This document shows, one piece after another, positions 13,208-58,834 of a stretch of DNA of 64,000 bases. The stretch comes from Brasenia schreberi (Eukaryota > Streptophyta > Magnoliopsida > Nymphaeales > Cabombaceae). The translations under genes and the position numbers were made by a program. The notes beneath the pieces are model-generated. The model was not told the origin of the DNA and did not search any database. It worked only from the letters and a program-made list of their open reading frames with translations. The number at the start of each line of letters is the position of its first letter. Position 1 is the first letter of the stretch. The stretch is taken from contig JAYKKT010000091.1 in assembly GCA_036023115.1 (NCBI GenBank), positions 28,772,001 to 28,836,000 on the forward strand, written 5' to 3'.

Positions 13208-14640
13208 GTGGAGAAACTTCCTTCGAATATGGATAGAAGTGAAGCCTCATCAAGCAAGAATATTGCTAGAAGGTTAGACATGTATGTGGATAAAAGTTCT
13301 GAAGCGGCCTTTTCGATGGATGATAATGATTGTCCAAGAGAATTGAATGCAGATAAGGATGAAGAAGTAATGGCATTAGTCCATAGTGATCTTCCTATTG
13401 AGTTCAATAGTGATAATGACAAAGCAAGGGAACTAGATGAAGGTCATAACCACAATGTTAATATTGACGATGATAAAAAAGATAAGCTAAGAAAGTGTTC
13501 TAAATGTGCCGTTAGAGTTTATATCCTTTATTAGTATGGAATTTAAAATATACGATAATTTTATAATTCATGTACTAACCTTGGGGGTTTAGTATATGAA
13601 AACATAGCCATAGAAAAGCTAGGGAACAGATATGTTAGGCAATAGTTACATGTAACAAGAAAGGGTACAAGGAAGAAAGAAGCAATGTGAAAAAGAAAAA
13701 GGTGATTAAGAGATGCGGTTGTTTGGCAAGAATAATAGTTGATTTGTGCTCAAAGAAGAAGAAATGGGTTATTACTGAACTTGATACAGTTCATAATCAC
13801 CTCTTACATTCACCTGCAAAGCTTAATATGCACATATCCAAAAAAGGACTCACGTCTCTAAATAAGCATATGATGGTAGTTAAGTTTTTCAATGTTGTAA
13901 AAATTGTATCGTATCGTATGATATAGTACAATTTTATCACATATAATACAAGATTATGATATGATACAGGTATATGTATCACAATAGACATGTATCACAC
14001 CCGTATCATATGATATATTGTGATATGGGTATGGTATCGTACGATACATCCCATATCGCATGATACACCATATTAAGATACGGGATGATTTTTTAATATG
14101 GTGTATCGTACCGTATCGTATGATATGGTACCATATGTTATACCATATTATGATATTATAATTTTTTTGATTTTTTAATAATTTAATATGCATCGTACGA
14201 TATGGTATGATTATCGCATATCAATGCCCTATACGATATGGGCACCGATACGCTAGTTACAACGTTGAATGTTTTTACATTTGAACTAAAAGCATCTGAT
14301 ATGATCAAGCTTATGGCATCTAATGATGGCATTCAATAATTTCCTCTCAGTAAGCATGGTAGCTATCTACGAAAAGCAAAAAAGAGTTACTTAATATTTT
14401 GAAAAGAAAAATCTAGATGGTGAAAACATTTATTATGTCATTCAAATGGAAGGTAAAGGTCGTGAGGATTACTACTATTTGGGGATGTGATTTTATTTAA
14501 TATAATATAACATACAAGAAGAATCAATATGAAATGCCATTTGCTCCTTTAAACGGTATCAATCATCACAACCAATAAATTATAATTGGATGGGCATTAC
14601 TATGGCTTTGTACTGTGTAAAATTTATTTATTGAAGGACC
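13208..14640 (+). pseudogene. FAR1/MULE-type transposase remnant
   Basis: An acidic N-terminal stretch (13208-13530) precedes a FAR1 DNA-binding segment at 13687-13870 with the zinc-cluster pattern CGCLARI, KKWVITEL and HNHLLHSP. After the MITE insertion, 14395-14460 reads as EKKNLDGENIYYVIQMEG, and 14507-14600 resembles the start of the MULE transposase domain (KKNQYEMPFAPLNGINHH). Several stops and frame changes interrupt it. FAR1/FHY3 regulators derive from such transposases. Its place between long inverted repeats makes a transposase more likely than a host FRS gene. Confidence 0.65.
13890..14267. mobile_element. hAT-like MITE built of cgtatcgtacgatac palindromes
   Basis: The ends are caatgttgtaa and its near inverse ttacaacgttg. 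The flanks aagttttt and aatgtttt match at 6 of 8 positions. The interior is a string of cgtatcgta/tgatac palindromes, the same motif as in the ends of the hAT family at 26274-29562. It is therefore probably a non-autonomous derivative of that family. It splits the MULE transposase remnant. Confidence 0.6.
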
Positions 14641-15899
14641 AAATGTTCTTGTTCTTAGCTTATTATAGATTCTTCGCTTATTCTTCTGAACTCATGAACC
14701 TTTATATTTTTTATCTTGAATACTTTAAAGGATGTTGTTGTAAACCATACCAAATATGCCAACTCCCCGCTATATGCTCAACTCCCTGTCGTGAATGTCC
14801 CTATCTTTAGAGAAGTTACGAGCATATAATTCTCACGACAATCTCTTATAGCATACCAATATATGTCACTGACGGTCAAAACAACTAGCTACATTAATCT
14901 TCAACTATCCAGGCCTTGGTGGTATCCACCAGTTAACATTTCTCTATATGCTCGCTAATGGATGTTATGTGGAAAGGATGTGAAGCACTTGTTTCCTCTT
15001 CGATGTCAAGCATTATGCTCATATTTGGTAATGTTTAAGAATCGCTTCTTTATATTAAATAGTCATTAACCTGTGAAGTTTTTCATATATAGGTTTGGAA
15101 AAACTAACAGCCATGCCTTGTAGACAAAATGATCTCACGATTTTACTAAGCGCCATACTCGAGAACAAAAAGTAAAAGAGATTCACTGAAATTTTGGAGT
15201 AATGCATAACCAAATTCGCTCATCGAGTGCATTATTTAAGAGAAATTCAAAGTTGCAAACTGCACTTGTGTAACTGAAATAATGCAGTGATGCATGACCA
15301 AATCCAATGCATAACTGAAATTTTGGATTTGTATTGGTAGAATCACCTTTGATTTGTACATTCAGAGGCATTCCATGATGATAAGAAAGAGATTGAGTGA
15401 TAATGGGTCCCCCCGTCAAAGACCTTTTCATGATTTATATAATCCTAGAATTCATCCCAAGAATATATAATATGTTTTTCTCCCAATACACGAACATTGG
15501 TATTACCATAATTGAACCTCAGTTTAACTTCCGAATCAAAGAAAATTAAAAAGTGATAAAATGCTTCTGCTGAGAATGCCATGATACCTAACAAAATAGA
15601 CACGGTTAAAATGCAACTTATAAGAAACCTTGCATGTGTATGTATTCCAAAAAATATTATTCTTATATCAGACACCACACTGAGTAATTTGCGTACCTCG
15701 TTCATTCATTTTTGTAACTACCATGCAAAGACATGTTGCTAAAAAAATCGTCAATGGCACTATTTCACTACAAAAGAAGAGGGGGGAAATGAAGACGAAA
15801 GCTTTCAGTATCTAAGAGAAAAAGCATGCACCTATCAGAGTAGAACAAATTGGAAGAAAATAAAGTCAACCATTAATATATCGATAAAAGAAAAGCATA
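14641..15899. other. MULE interior without recognisable coding signal
   Basis: Short open frames occur on the minus strand at 15183-15705 but match no family I know. This is probably decayed MULE interior. Confidence 0.4.
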
Positions 15900-16478
15900 G
15901 GAGTATTAATTCGGTCGTATATCACTAGAAGAAAACTATAGGATTTTTCATCCATCACTAGAAAAAACTACAAGATTATGTCATATATCAACTAAAAGAA
16001 AACCGCATGATTATTCATTTGTACATCACTAAAAGAAAACCAGAAGATCATTCATCCATGTATCTCTAAAAGAAAACCAAAGAAACAGGTACAAGAGGAA
16101 CTGGTGAAAACAAATCGCAAGAAGATTCATTTGATCATGGGAATAGAATCGAAACTGATATAGGTTGAAATGATTTTATCAACAAAATAGCAACCATATG
16201 CGAGCTATATCACTAAAAACTAAAGGAAACGTCAAACCAACACCAAGATTATGAATCAAAATACTAATACGTTTTGATTTGAGCTTTTTGAAACAAAATA
16301 TCAAATTATATAGATTTGGGGGTCTTGATTTCCTTCCGGATGGCGACACCCACTAAGCAATAGCACAACAAAATCATTAGAGCTGTAAAAGAAAGAGAGT
16401 AGGGTTAATATCACAGCACACGATTAGAGTTGTATGAGAGAGATTAGGGTTAATAGAGCACGGAGTACAAAAGTGTAA
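15900..16478 (-). repeat. Right terminal inverted repeat of the MULE, with subterminal tandem units
   Basis: Between about 15920 and 16085 there are at least four imperfect units of the form atcactaaaagaaaacc followed by a variable gatta/ttcat stretch. Beyond them the arm mirrors the left inverted repeat up to about 16478. Confidence 0.6.
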
Positions 16479-17384
16479 CAACCGAATCGGGTCGGGCTTG
16501 ACTAGACCCGAACCGAACCGGATCCCGCTCGGGGACCCGTTTGCTGTTCGACAGCCACGAAGGCTACTTCGTGGTTGTCACAAGAGAGAGCCGGAAGAGG
16601 TGATGGTAGCCCCTTCCAAAGGTTCGAAAGAGAGGGAAAGCGAGTAAGGGAGTGAGGGGAGGAAATCATCTCACGAAAAAAAAGTTGTTCGGGCTGGAAT
16701 CCATGCCAGTAAAGCCGAAAACCAGTCAGATTTTTTGAGGTAAGAGTTCCTTGCATTTATTTTGATTTTCCAGTCAATAAACCGGTTAGCATCTCAAGAA
16801 GAAAAGGAGGTGTAGTCATGGGAGGTGACCCTTGCGGGTCATTTTTGAGCAAAATCAGCACTGAATCAAAACTCGAATGGCACCTTAAATGGTGATTGAT
16901 TGGTGTAGACATCAAAACAGATCGAAAACTCTTAATGGCTGGCTTGGAGCCCCAAAACTATGTTTGATGCTTTCAACTGGCTGTCAAATGGGTGGTCACA
17001 ACACTTTCTATGAGGACCTTCAGTGTCATCTATCTTTAAGTAAAAACATATGAGAAAAAATGCGATTCAGTCTTGAAAGATTTCATAAGACATCTAATAT
17101 TCAGATGAACAAGATTGTAACTAGCAAAAGGAAAGTTGAGTATCACCTACACAAAGATCGGGGAGCAAACTTTTAGTGCCATATTTTTATGTTGGAGAGC
17201 ATCAGAGCGCCTTGGATAATCTTTTGTTCGACGTAGCTTAGACTCGATCCCTTCTTCTAGTACAGGTAATCTTTGGGGCTTACATTGAGAACAATGAGAC
17301 ATGCATGGGTACGAGATGGCTTACAATATGTCCTATTCTTTAAGTTCCTACTATGAGTGGATTCGTTGGCCCAAGGCGCGGCAG
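16479..17384. other. No recognisable gene
   Basis: A GC-richer patch (16480-16760) has an 84-codon minus-strand frame with no known features. Nothing else is recognised. Confidence 0.4.
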
Positions 17385-17640
17385 TTCCAACAGCGAGGAA
17401 CCAACTGGAATCGAAATCGGTGACCTGAACCAAAATTAAGGACCACCCGGTTCAGTTCTGGCCCCATTTTCACCTTTCAGGGAACTGGACCGATGCTTTT
17501 TTCAATTTTTTAATTCCAAATTTGTTTATAGTTGTTTCCAGTTCTGGAAGGTTTGGAACTCAAACTGGAATCACCATGGTCCCAGTTTGGTTTCAGGGAA
17601 ACTGGAAGCGTTGGTTTCGGAGCCATGTCCCAACTCTATA
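17385..17640. repeat. Degenerate ggaactgg/ccagttc palindromic repeat region
   Basis: Many inverted and direct copies of gaactgg, ccagttc and ggtttc-type motifs lie close together. This resembles subterminal regions of small plant DNA transposons. No ends or target duplication could be fixed. Confidence 0.35.
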
Positions 17641-20548
17641 TAAGTTGCTACCATGATAGGTGTCTTCACCTATTACCTTTTAAGATCAAGTAAATAAGAA
17701 TTGGGAATGGGGGTTTTATGAGGAAAGACAAGACTATCCCAAGCTTACCCAATACCCATACGAAACCGGCATAAAGTATTGTTTTCCCATAGATCCTACT
17801 GAACCAAATCAATATTGACCTTGTTGGATGAGTATATAATATCGTGTTAATGTACCCCAAACTTGAGCTCCAATTTTTCCAACTTTGATCTATGAGGATA
17901 TTGTATTCTTATAGAGTCAATCAAGCGTAGCTTGTCTCCAACATGAACTCTTCATCACTGAGATATAAGTCAGACAACCTAACCTTGTCAAAAAACCTGA
18001 GTGCAAGGTAGAGATATTTGAAAAAGTCGGTGTGCTTGACTGATGCTTAAAGGCTAAAACCAGCATACATACCATAAGATGAATATTTCCACAACTAAAT
18101 CGATATTCATGAAATTTGATACAGTATATAAAGAGACCTATGTATTAAGAAAGAAGGAAATGAACAGAAAAGCAATCAAATAATTAAGCAAAACAAAGAA
18201 GACGATTGTTCAGTTTGTAAGTGCAAAGGTACAAATCATCAAAATCTTCCTGGTGGATCGGTGAAGAGCCTGCTTGGACGCTTTTCAAAGAGCCAAATAC
18301 TCTGCAAATGTCCTGAATACGGCGAACCTTACTATGACCGCTTTTATAAGAATCTAATGACCCCACAATGAAAATGAATAAATTCATTCACTGGTATGAA
18401 ATCCTCTCTTGAATGATATGCAAAGAAAGATAATTGCTTTCATTTATAAGAGGCATGCTGAGACGGTAATGCTAACCCTATTTAGGAGGATCTAATGGTA
18501 ATGTTTGCCATTTAGTATAATTACAATTACATTTTAAAGGGCTTAATGTCTTATTTATATATTTAATTTTTTTTAAGAAAAAGTTCACCTCTAATATTCA
18601 TAAACTCATGAACTTATCCCAGCTCACTTGATGAAAAAAAGTTACAAGTAGACCATGAAAAAAGCTTTGAACGACTATTGAAATGAAGTCAACAAGAAGT
18701 ATTATAAGTCTTACTTCGATGCAAATCCACTTCTCCCTTAAGAGAGTCCCGTAATTGATATTCCAACAACCACTTGGTAGAGACTTTGTGAGTTGTGGTC
18801 AAGCAAAAAGAAAGTATGGGAAACAACAAAAAACAAGGAGAATCATATAAAAATGATACAAAGCATATAGAGAATCCATGTCTTTTATTAGGTATCAATT
18901 TACTATGGTGTGTATGACTTTGTTTACTATTTGAGTAGTTCATACCAATTTCAATACTTTACCTTACTAGACATTTTATCATAGAAGAGAGCATGCACAA
19001 AAGATAACCCGCCAATAACACCATTTATTGAATTAGCTCATTTTTTAAGGCAACTTATAAAATATGTATAAGGATACATCAAATGATCTTTATTATAGTA
19101 TTTATTATATATATGCATCATAATATATTATTTCACATATTATTAGTTTGATGTGCATATCAATATGACATCATTCGTCAAAGTGAAGGTAGCTCATCTT
19201 CTAAGGTAAGTTTTTGAAAGACTATGGACTACATATGTGGGAAGCACCACGGGGACTATAAGAGAGAATGAGATTTGGAGCACCCAACAAGACAATGAGA
19301 GAGTGGGTAGACCATATTAGGGACCAACTTACCTCAACTTCATCCATATAAAATCGAATGACATTGTTACAGGGTGCCCTTTACTAAATGAATGTTAAAG
19401 TAAATCTCGTATGCTATAATGAAAATATATCTCTATATATGTATGTACATATGTTGCTTTTGATTATAACTTAAAATATAACATACTAAATCATAACAAA
19501 TTTACTTTTTAGATCATGGAGATGTGCCAAATAGTTCATGATTTAGTAGGACCCACCAATTATGTGCAACAATGATCATTGAAGGTAATTATTTATGCTT
19601 GTATTGATCTTTCAGTATTCCACATGTTTGAAACTCCATGAAATCATTTATCTATATGGCATTTGAGAAATATTCCATATAAGAAGAGTTTTTTGCTATA
19701 TTGCTTCTTTTACTATTGAATTCTAGGATTGATAGAGAACACTAGAAATTAGAGCTTTCTGTTATATATTACTTTGATAACAATGGTCATTTATATTTCT
19801 CAATACTTATTATATTTTAATGTGCTATTGAAAGAATCACATAATATAAGAAATGTTAGACTTTCAAGACACTATAATTTTCTTCAAGATAAACATTGGA
19901 CATTGGTCTTGTTTATATTTGAACCCATATGACATTTATGTCACATTGGTCTAGCTATTTGGTTATGTTGGACTTGATATATTTCATATTCAATTCATAT
20001 GACATTTGTGTCATCATTATTACTTTGGTATATATCGCTAACTGTAAAAACTACAAAAGTTTATTACTTTAGTTATTTTTATGATGCTTTTATTTGGATG
20101 TATATTAATTTATAAGATAAAATGTATTTGATATTGCATAAGGTCTATGTAATGAAATCATATTCCCAGTAAGAAAAGTCTTTAATAGATTAATGATGTT
20201 GGAGTATAAGCGGAAGCATATTTTTAGTAATTCGATATTGTGGCAGTTTAACTCCCCACTATTTCAGCAGTTCGACCCACCACAAATGTGTTACAAATTG
20301 TAAAAAAATGTTCTTGTATTAAAAAATTTCAAACATTTTTAATGGTTTGAGGATTTTTTCAAAATAGCTTTTTCTAGCAACAAGAGATGATTGAGTATTT
20401 CCAACGGTTCTCTACTTATTTTAGAGAGTTGTGACTTTTCTTGACACCCATATTTTCGGCGGTTTTGAACTATTCACAACGGTCTCAACTATTATAAATG
20501 TAAATTTTTGTATCCACTAGAAAGGCTCAGATTTGTACTCGTGACTAG
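17641..20548. other. AT-rich stretch without recognisable gene
   Basis: Only short frames occur and none has family features. No structural RNA was seen. Confidence 0.45.
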
Positions 20549-20552
20549 AATA

Positions 20553-20636
<84 letters not shown>

Positions 20637-20681
20637 TATATATACATATATATATATATACATATATATACATATATATAC

Positions 20682-20714
<33 letters not shown>

Positions 20715-20775
20715 CATATATACATATATATATATATACATATATATACATATATATACATATATATATATATAC

Positions 20776-20855
<80 letters not shown>
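20549..20855. repeat. Long (TA)n / TACATA microsatellite
   Basis: About 300 bp of TA repeats with regularly spaced C giving TATACATA higher-order units. It is open in several frames only because it has low complexity. Confidence 0.95.
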
Positions 20856-20857
<2 letters not shown>

Positions 20858-21142
20858 ATGCAAGTAAAAAAACCTCAACCCCACCCCTACAGAGCTCAAA
20901 ACCACAAATTAAGCAAATGTGTAGGCCAATTCTGGGGCCCCATAAGATGTCAACTCTTACAAATAGCGAACAACAAACAATAAAATAAATATATATATAT
21001 ATATATCAATGCAAGTAAAAAAACCTCAACCCCACCCCTACAGAGCTCAAAACCACAAATTAAGCAAATGTGTAGGCCAATTCTGGGGCCCCATAAGATG
21101 TCAACTCTTACAAATAGCGAACAACAAACAATAAAATAAAAT
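20856..21142. repeat. 151-bp direct tandem duplication
   Basis: The sequence starting caatgcaagtaaaa at 20856 restarts at 21007 and stays identical as far as I compared it, through the taaaataaa stretch. The duplicated unit includes a short piece of the neighbouring TA tract. Confidence 0.85.
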
Positions 21143-21439
21143 ACATAACAACCAAAAATAAAAATACAAAATCCTAAAACACAAAACACAAAACCCTAAA
21201 ACCCCAATGCTCCAAAATCAAAGACCACAACACAACAACCCAACCCAACCCAATTTCTACTAGTTCTAAAGTATCCTCAACTCCACAACACAACTATGGT
21301 TCTACTAGTTCTAAACTCCACAACATAACAACACAACCCAAGCTTGCTTTTACTGCTTCTAAAGTATCCTCTACTCCCCTATTCTCCATAACCCAAATAT
21401 CAAACCACCCGACCCAAACCAAATTTCAAATGAACTAAA
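21143..21439. repeat. AC-rich degenerate repeats related to the foldback arm
   Basis: Recurrent phrases such as agttctaaa, gtatcctc and ccacaacaca occur several times and resemble the left arm of the inverted repeat that follows. Confidence 0.4.
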
Positions 21440-22085
21440 AGCATATGCATATAACACACCCAAAACACAACTTAAACAAATTCCTCGACCAACTCAAGGG
21501 TGCCATAAGATTCTAACAACCAAAATACACAATAATAAAAGAACACAAAACCCCAACTCGCTAAAACCGAACACCACAACACAACTCCCCAATTGTAAAA
21601 CTGGACACCATACCACAACAACCCAGATTCTAAAGTATCTTTATTGAAGGAACCCAACTCCACTACCCAACGATGTTTCTATTGGTTCTAAACTTCCAAT
21701 TCTCCAACCCAAACCTCAAACTACTGATCCAACCCAAAATTTAAATGAACTGCCCGTTGAGGTGGATAGGATGGTATTGGCACCGACTTCTTGTTGATTG
21801 GGAGTTGGGTAGTTCATTTTCATTTTGGGTTGGGTAAGGTGGCTTGAGGTTCGGTTTGGAGAGTAGGAGAATTGGGGAATTTAGAACCATGGTCGGGTTA
21901 TTGTGTTGTTAAGTTGTGGAGTTGAGTTCCTGGGTTGGGGATACTTTAGAACTTGCGGTGTCTGGTCTTAGAGTTGGGGAGTTGTGTTGTCGTGTCCGGT
22001 TTTGGAGAATTGGGGTTGTGTATTTTCTGTTTTTTTTCGTTATTTTTGCCAGTTGGAATCTTATGGGAATTTGTTCTTTTGGCCT
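21440..22085. repeat. Foldback-like inverted repeat
   Basis: The left arm, about 21440-21755, is C/A-rich. The right arm, about 21812-22085, is its G/T-rich inverse. Near the centre, ccaacccaaaatttaaatgaact pairs with agttcattttcattttgggttgg across a loop of about 57 nt. At the outer edge, ccataagattc pairs with gaatcttatgg. Arms are imperfect and of unequal length. It may be a decayed foldback transposon or an inverted duplication; the transcript could form a long hairpin. Confidence 0.6.
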
Positions 22086-24300
<2,215 letters not shown>

Positions 24301-24683
24301 GTTGCAGGACCCCCATGGTCTCTCTCTCTCTCTCTCTAATATATACTAAATTGTGCATTGTGGGTCCCACCTAGAGTGCATATTCGAGTTGCTTCCAATA
24401 TGGAGAAGTTCTGAAAAGAAAGGTTGGAAAGAACAGCTAATAAAGTGAGGCCCCGCTGGTTCTAATATTTTGGTGCCAAGGTTGGACGAACGGCCGTCTT
24501 TTTGGTCTTTGATTTTCTTTTTTTTTAATCTCCTATTGAGTTTTAGCCTTTTGGGTAGGCGTCCTTTTTAAAGCAGTGGCATTCCGATGATTTTGTGAAT
24601 CATTGCCTCCCCTAGGCCCTTCCCTTTGCTCTCTCTCTCTCTGCTTGTGTGTGAGAAAGCAGGGAGCGCTAACCGAAGGAGTG
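24301..24683 (+). promoter_or_regulatory. Presumed 5' region and leader of the spermidine synthase gene
   Basis: The stretch before the start codon is CT-rich (for example 24320-24340 and 24630-24645), as often seen in plant leaders. No convincing TATA box could be placed, so the transcription start is unknown. Confidence 0.35.
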
Positions 24684-55397
<30,714 letters not shown>

Positions 55398-55600
55398 TAC
55401 TCTATGGAGAATGAAAATGGATGAAATCTGCTTTTTGTGGGGAGAGTTTGATAGTAATAGTGGCATCGTGAGGCAATTTAGCTGCAACCAGAATTTTCTT
55501 TGTTCAAAGATCTTGTGGAGTCGGCCATGATAATGTTGGCTTGATGTTGCAGCAGCACTATGTATTTCCATTGGAATTTCAAGAGGATGATAACTGCAAC

Positions 55601-55606
55601 AATAAA
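55601..55606 (+). terminator. Candidate polyadenylation signal of spermidine synthase
   Basis: AATAAA lies about 200 nt after the stop codon in AT-rich sequence, a normal distance for a plant 3' untranslated region. It was chosen by position only. Confidence 0.4.
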
Positions 55607-58600
55607 TATTTCCATAATAATATTAGTCTTTTCCTGCTCATGGAAATTGGTGCCTTAGCAGCGTTTTTTTATTACATTTTTTTTTACAGTCAAATACCGA
55701 TCTGAACATTCTTCAATAAGTTCCGTGAATCCAAATCGATCGCCTCATTTCTTCATCCACACCATCCATCTGCGGGATGCAAACTGCTCTCCTTTCCAAC
55801 AAAGAACAAGAGAGGAGATGGAAGCATGATTAGTTTTTTCTATGGGGAAAGTGAAGTTTGGTGTGAAGCTTTTGAGAGACTGCATAAACTGATGGAGAAG
55901 AAAAACCCCTAGCTGAGTAGGGTGATCCAGAAATTAGTGCCTTCAAAGTTAATTTTACAACATATCATCAGAAACAGCTAATTTATAAGGACATCCAAAC
56001 AAGGGCAAGCGCTTATTTTGCTATAGATATTTCAATGTGATGCTTATCATGCCCAGCTTATGACTGCGTTTGCTTGGAGCAGAAACGCCATTGCTTCTGC
56101 AAGCTTAGAACACATGCTTGATCCTTTGTCACCTACATGCACCTTTATTGTCAGTTGATCAGCACAAATATGGCTGGGGAGAAATTTGCCTTTGAGTGAA
56201 CCCTCGTGCATGTTAATATGCATTTGAGTATCTGAAAGAGACCATGTTCTTGGAGGGCTGTTAAGAAGATACTGGACCCTCTTCCTGTAAGTGGTTACAT
56301 TGTTCTGCTCGAAGTCCTTATTGGACGCTTAAAAAATGAAGATGGTTCACATTCAAATTTCTATCTGTCGGGCTCATCCAAAAGGCAATGTAAAATGTAT
56401 CAGAAAAGTGCAACCCGGATGAGGTTCATAGAGTTCATGTAAAAAGAGAAAACGGAAAAACGGAAAGATTCAAGGTGTTATGTAGAGTCGGACTGACCTA
56501 AATGATAGTTACAATACAAGGGATACTGAAATACAGCATATTTAAGATGTTAATTATGTTCAATATTTGTCCTTGCACATACTGCTTATGTACAATTTAC
56601 AAGTTTATTCAAGTTGGGAAACTTTTGCCATGGTTTGGCCAAGGAAACCCTTCAAACATGGGTACGCCATATATTTGGCTATGGTATATTTTAGCAAGAA
56701 CATTTGATGTAATAGGCCGACCTAACAAAAATGGTGCTATAAGTAGAGGATGGTAGCCATTAAATTACACTTGTGCTATCTCCAAGAAGAAACGCCAACT
56801 CTTCTGGGCCATTTCTATTTGAAAGTAAACGATACCTTAAAAGTACATTTTGGTGCATGCTCAGAATCTTGTTACAGTACACAATTGTTTACGTTTTCAT
56901 GATTCAAATTTTGAATAGAAAAAGCTCTAAAAAGTTGAGAAATTTTGGAACCATTTTTGAAACATCTTATGTCTTCATAAATACCGAGGCTTTAAAGTTC
57001 CACTTCATAAATATAAACGGTATAGAAGCTTTGTGGTTGATTTATCAGTTCATTGCAAGATCCAAATAAAGAAAAGGTGAACCCACATACTACCATGGTC
57101 CAGAAACAATGCTCTCTCTCTCTCTCTCTCTCTGATGTAATTTATTAAAAGGTCAGAATCATCACAAATTCTTAGTTGACTGGAAGACCGAGTTGCATTG
57201 TTCCACAGACCTCCCTTACAACTATTAAATTCAGCTGGATTGGCAGTTTCTCCCCTGTAGTAAAATGGACTTCCCTTGGTGTTACTTTGTCTAAGGGAAA
57301 AGATCGCATCATTAATCAAGTTTATTTGAATCAAAATAATGGTCTGATCTTGCTCGATGACACGAGACGTTTTCAAGCCTTGCATTAGTAAAATTGGTCT
57401 TAACTCAACTGCCAGGGCCCTCTGCCGCCCTTGATGCGCGTGTGTATCAGGTTCGATTCTTTACGATCTTGCTCCAATCAAGCCTTTCATTTTGTGTTTT
57501 GGCAGATTGTGGTTGATTATCATCAGTGGTTAAATGGGACACCACTCAAAGCTTAAGAATTGACGCAACTCTGGTTTCCCGTAGTGTAGCATCCACCATA
57601 AGCTATCATGGTTTCACACCTTGCAGTTTAACGCGTCATAGAACTTACACTTGTCTCAACTTTTCATTCCTAAGACTCGTCCGGTAGAAGAGACTTCAGA
57701 ATTAGATAGTGAACCACGGTGGTCCAATAGACAGTGATGGTGTGGCTGAATCGGATATAGGAAAACTTGATGAGAGATTGCATCAGCGTTCGACTTTTCT
57801 TGTAAAACTAGGATTAGATTTCATACAAGTTAACATAATTACCATTGATACAGAGTTATCAACATTTACGAGTATGTAAGCCATTGTTTTTGCATCTTAA
57901 CGAAGACCAAAAGGCATTGGTTAAAATACAAGCCACGAGATGCTAAACATGCCTATATGCAATACCTTAGATAAATTAATAGACTTCATGCCCGACGTCC
58001 TTGAATAGGAAGACATGAAGTGATTTGGGTTTGGACCACCGGTACAGAAAGACCACCAAACTTCGAGTGCATTTAATAATAGACAAGTTTAATGGCGTTT
58101 GGTTGGAACATACCATCCATATGACAGTACAGAACAAACGCATGAAGATTACGAAGCAAGACTGATTTAAAAAAAAGAGGGGCTCAGAAAATGATGCAGA
58201 ACAAAACATATAGATCATAACAGCAAATCTTACAGTTGCCACAACTAGAAGAAATCCATGTCACCATAAAAACAAAACTAGTAAAAATTCTTGACACCTT
58301 GAACTCGGAAAACATAAAACAGTTGGTTTTTCAACTCTCGGAAGAAATCCAGAACACCGTAGTACTAAAAGAATCGTCTGCATGGTCATACACATAATAT
58401 CAACTGCCCATATACCAGATCATCCGAAGAGAGGACGAAACACAAGGTTCATCACAAGATATGGACTCGACCATTATCCTTTCCAAAGTACTGCCAAACT
58501 GCTTTGCAGACACTGGAAAAATAAGCAGAGGAAGAGAAACAGAAAGAAAAGTATGAGCTACCAGATATGTTGATTGCAATGAACCTCACCATGTAAGACC

Positions 58601-58667
58601 AAGCTAACTTACAAGGGGATAAGTACAACACGGGGCTGCCATCCACTCCCTATTGTCCATTCACGAA
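55607..58667. other. Spermidine synthase 3' flank, no recognisable gene
   Basis: A minus-strand frame at 57385-57140 has protein-like composition (PAEFNSCKGGLWNNATRSS) but I do not recognise it. At about 57401-57461 a tRNA-like pair of boxes (taactcaactgccagg; aggttcgattctt) suggests an old SINE. A CT run lies at 57110-57133. Nothing else is seen. Confidence 0.4.
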
Positions 58668-58834
58668 TCAGCTGCAGTAAAGTGCCTGATCTATCTGCGG
58701 CGGGATTGGCTTTATCTCTGTTCCAAGCTCGTGTTCAATCCTGTACCTGCTCAAATATATACAGTGAGACCATACGAGGATGGAAACAGATTGATCATAA
58801 CCTAAGCCCCCAGCAAGTTCGCAATGGTTCTTTC

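Larger units (their letters stand above)
12800..16478 (+). mobile_element. Mutator-like element with long repetitive inverted ends and a FAR1-type transposase remnant
   Basis: Sequence from about 12800 to 13160 reappears inverted at about 15900-16478. Examples are caccaagattatgaa, acgttttgattt and atttgggggtct, each found on one strand at the left and on the other at the right. The right arm contains extra copies of a roughly 35-40 bp unit containing atcactaaaagaaaacc, so the ends are internally repetitive. Between the arms lies a plus-strand FAR1/MULE coding remnant. Long inverted ends with a FAR1-like transposase fit the MULE group. The exact outer borders and the 9-bp target duplication could not be fixed. 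The element is not autonomous now because the coding part is broken. Confidence 0.65.

Noticed and set aside
13208..13534. A functional FAR1-related host gene
   Set aside because: Stops, a MITE insertion and the surrounding long inverted repeats point to a decayed MULE transposase instead.
20508..20867. Long open frames made of alternating Tyr and Ile codons
   Set aside because: They arise from the TA microsatellite on both strands and have no protein-like composition.
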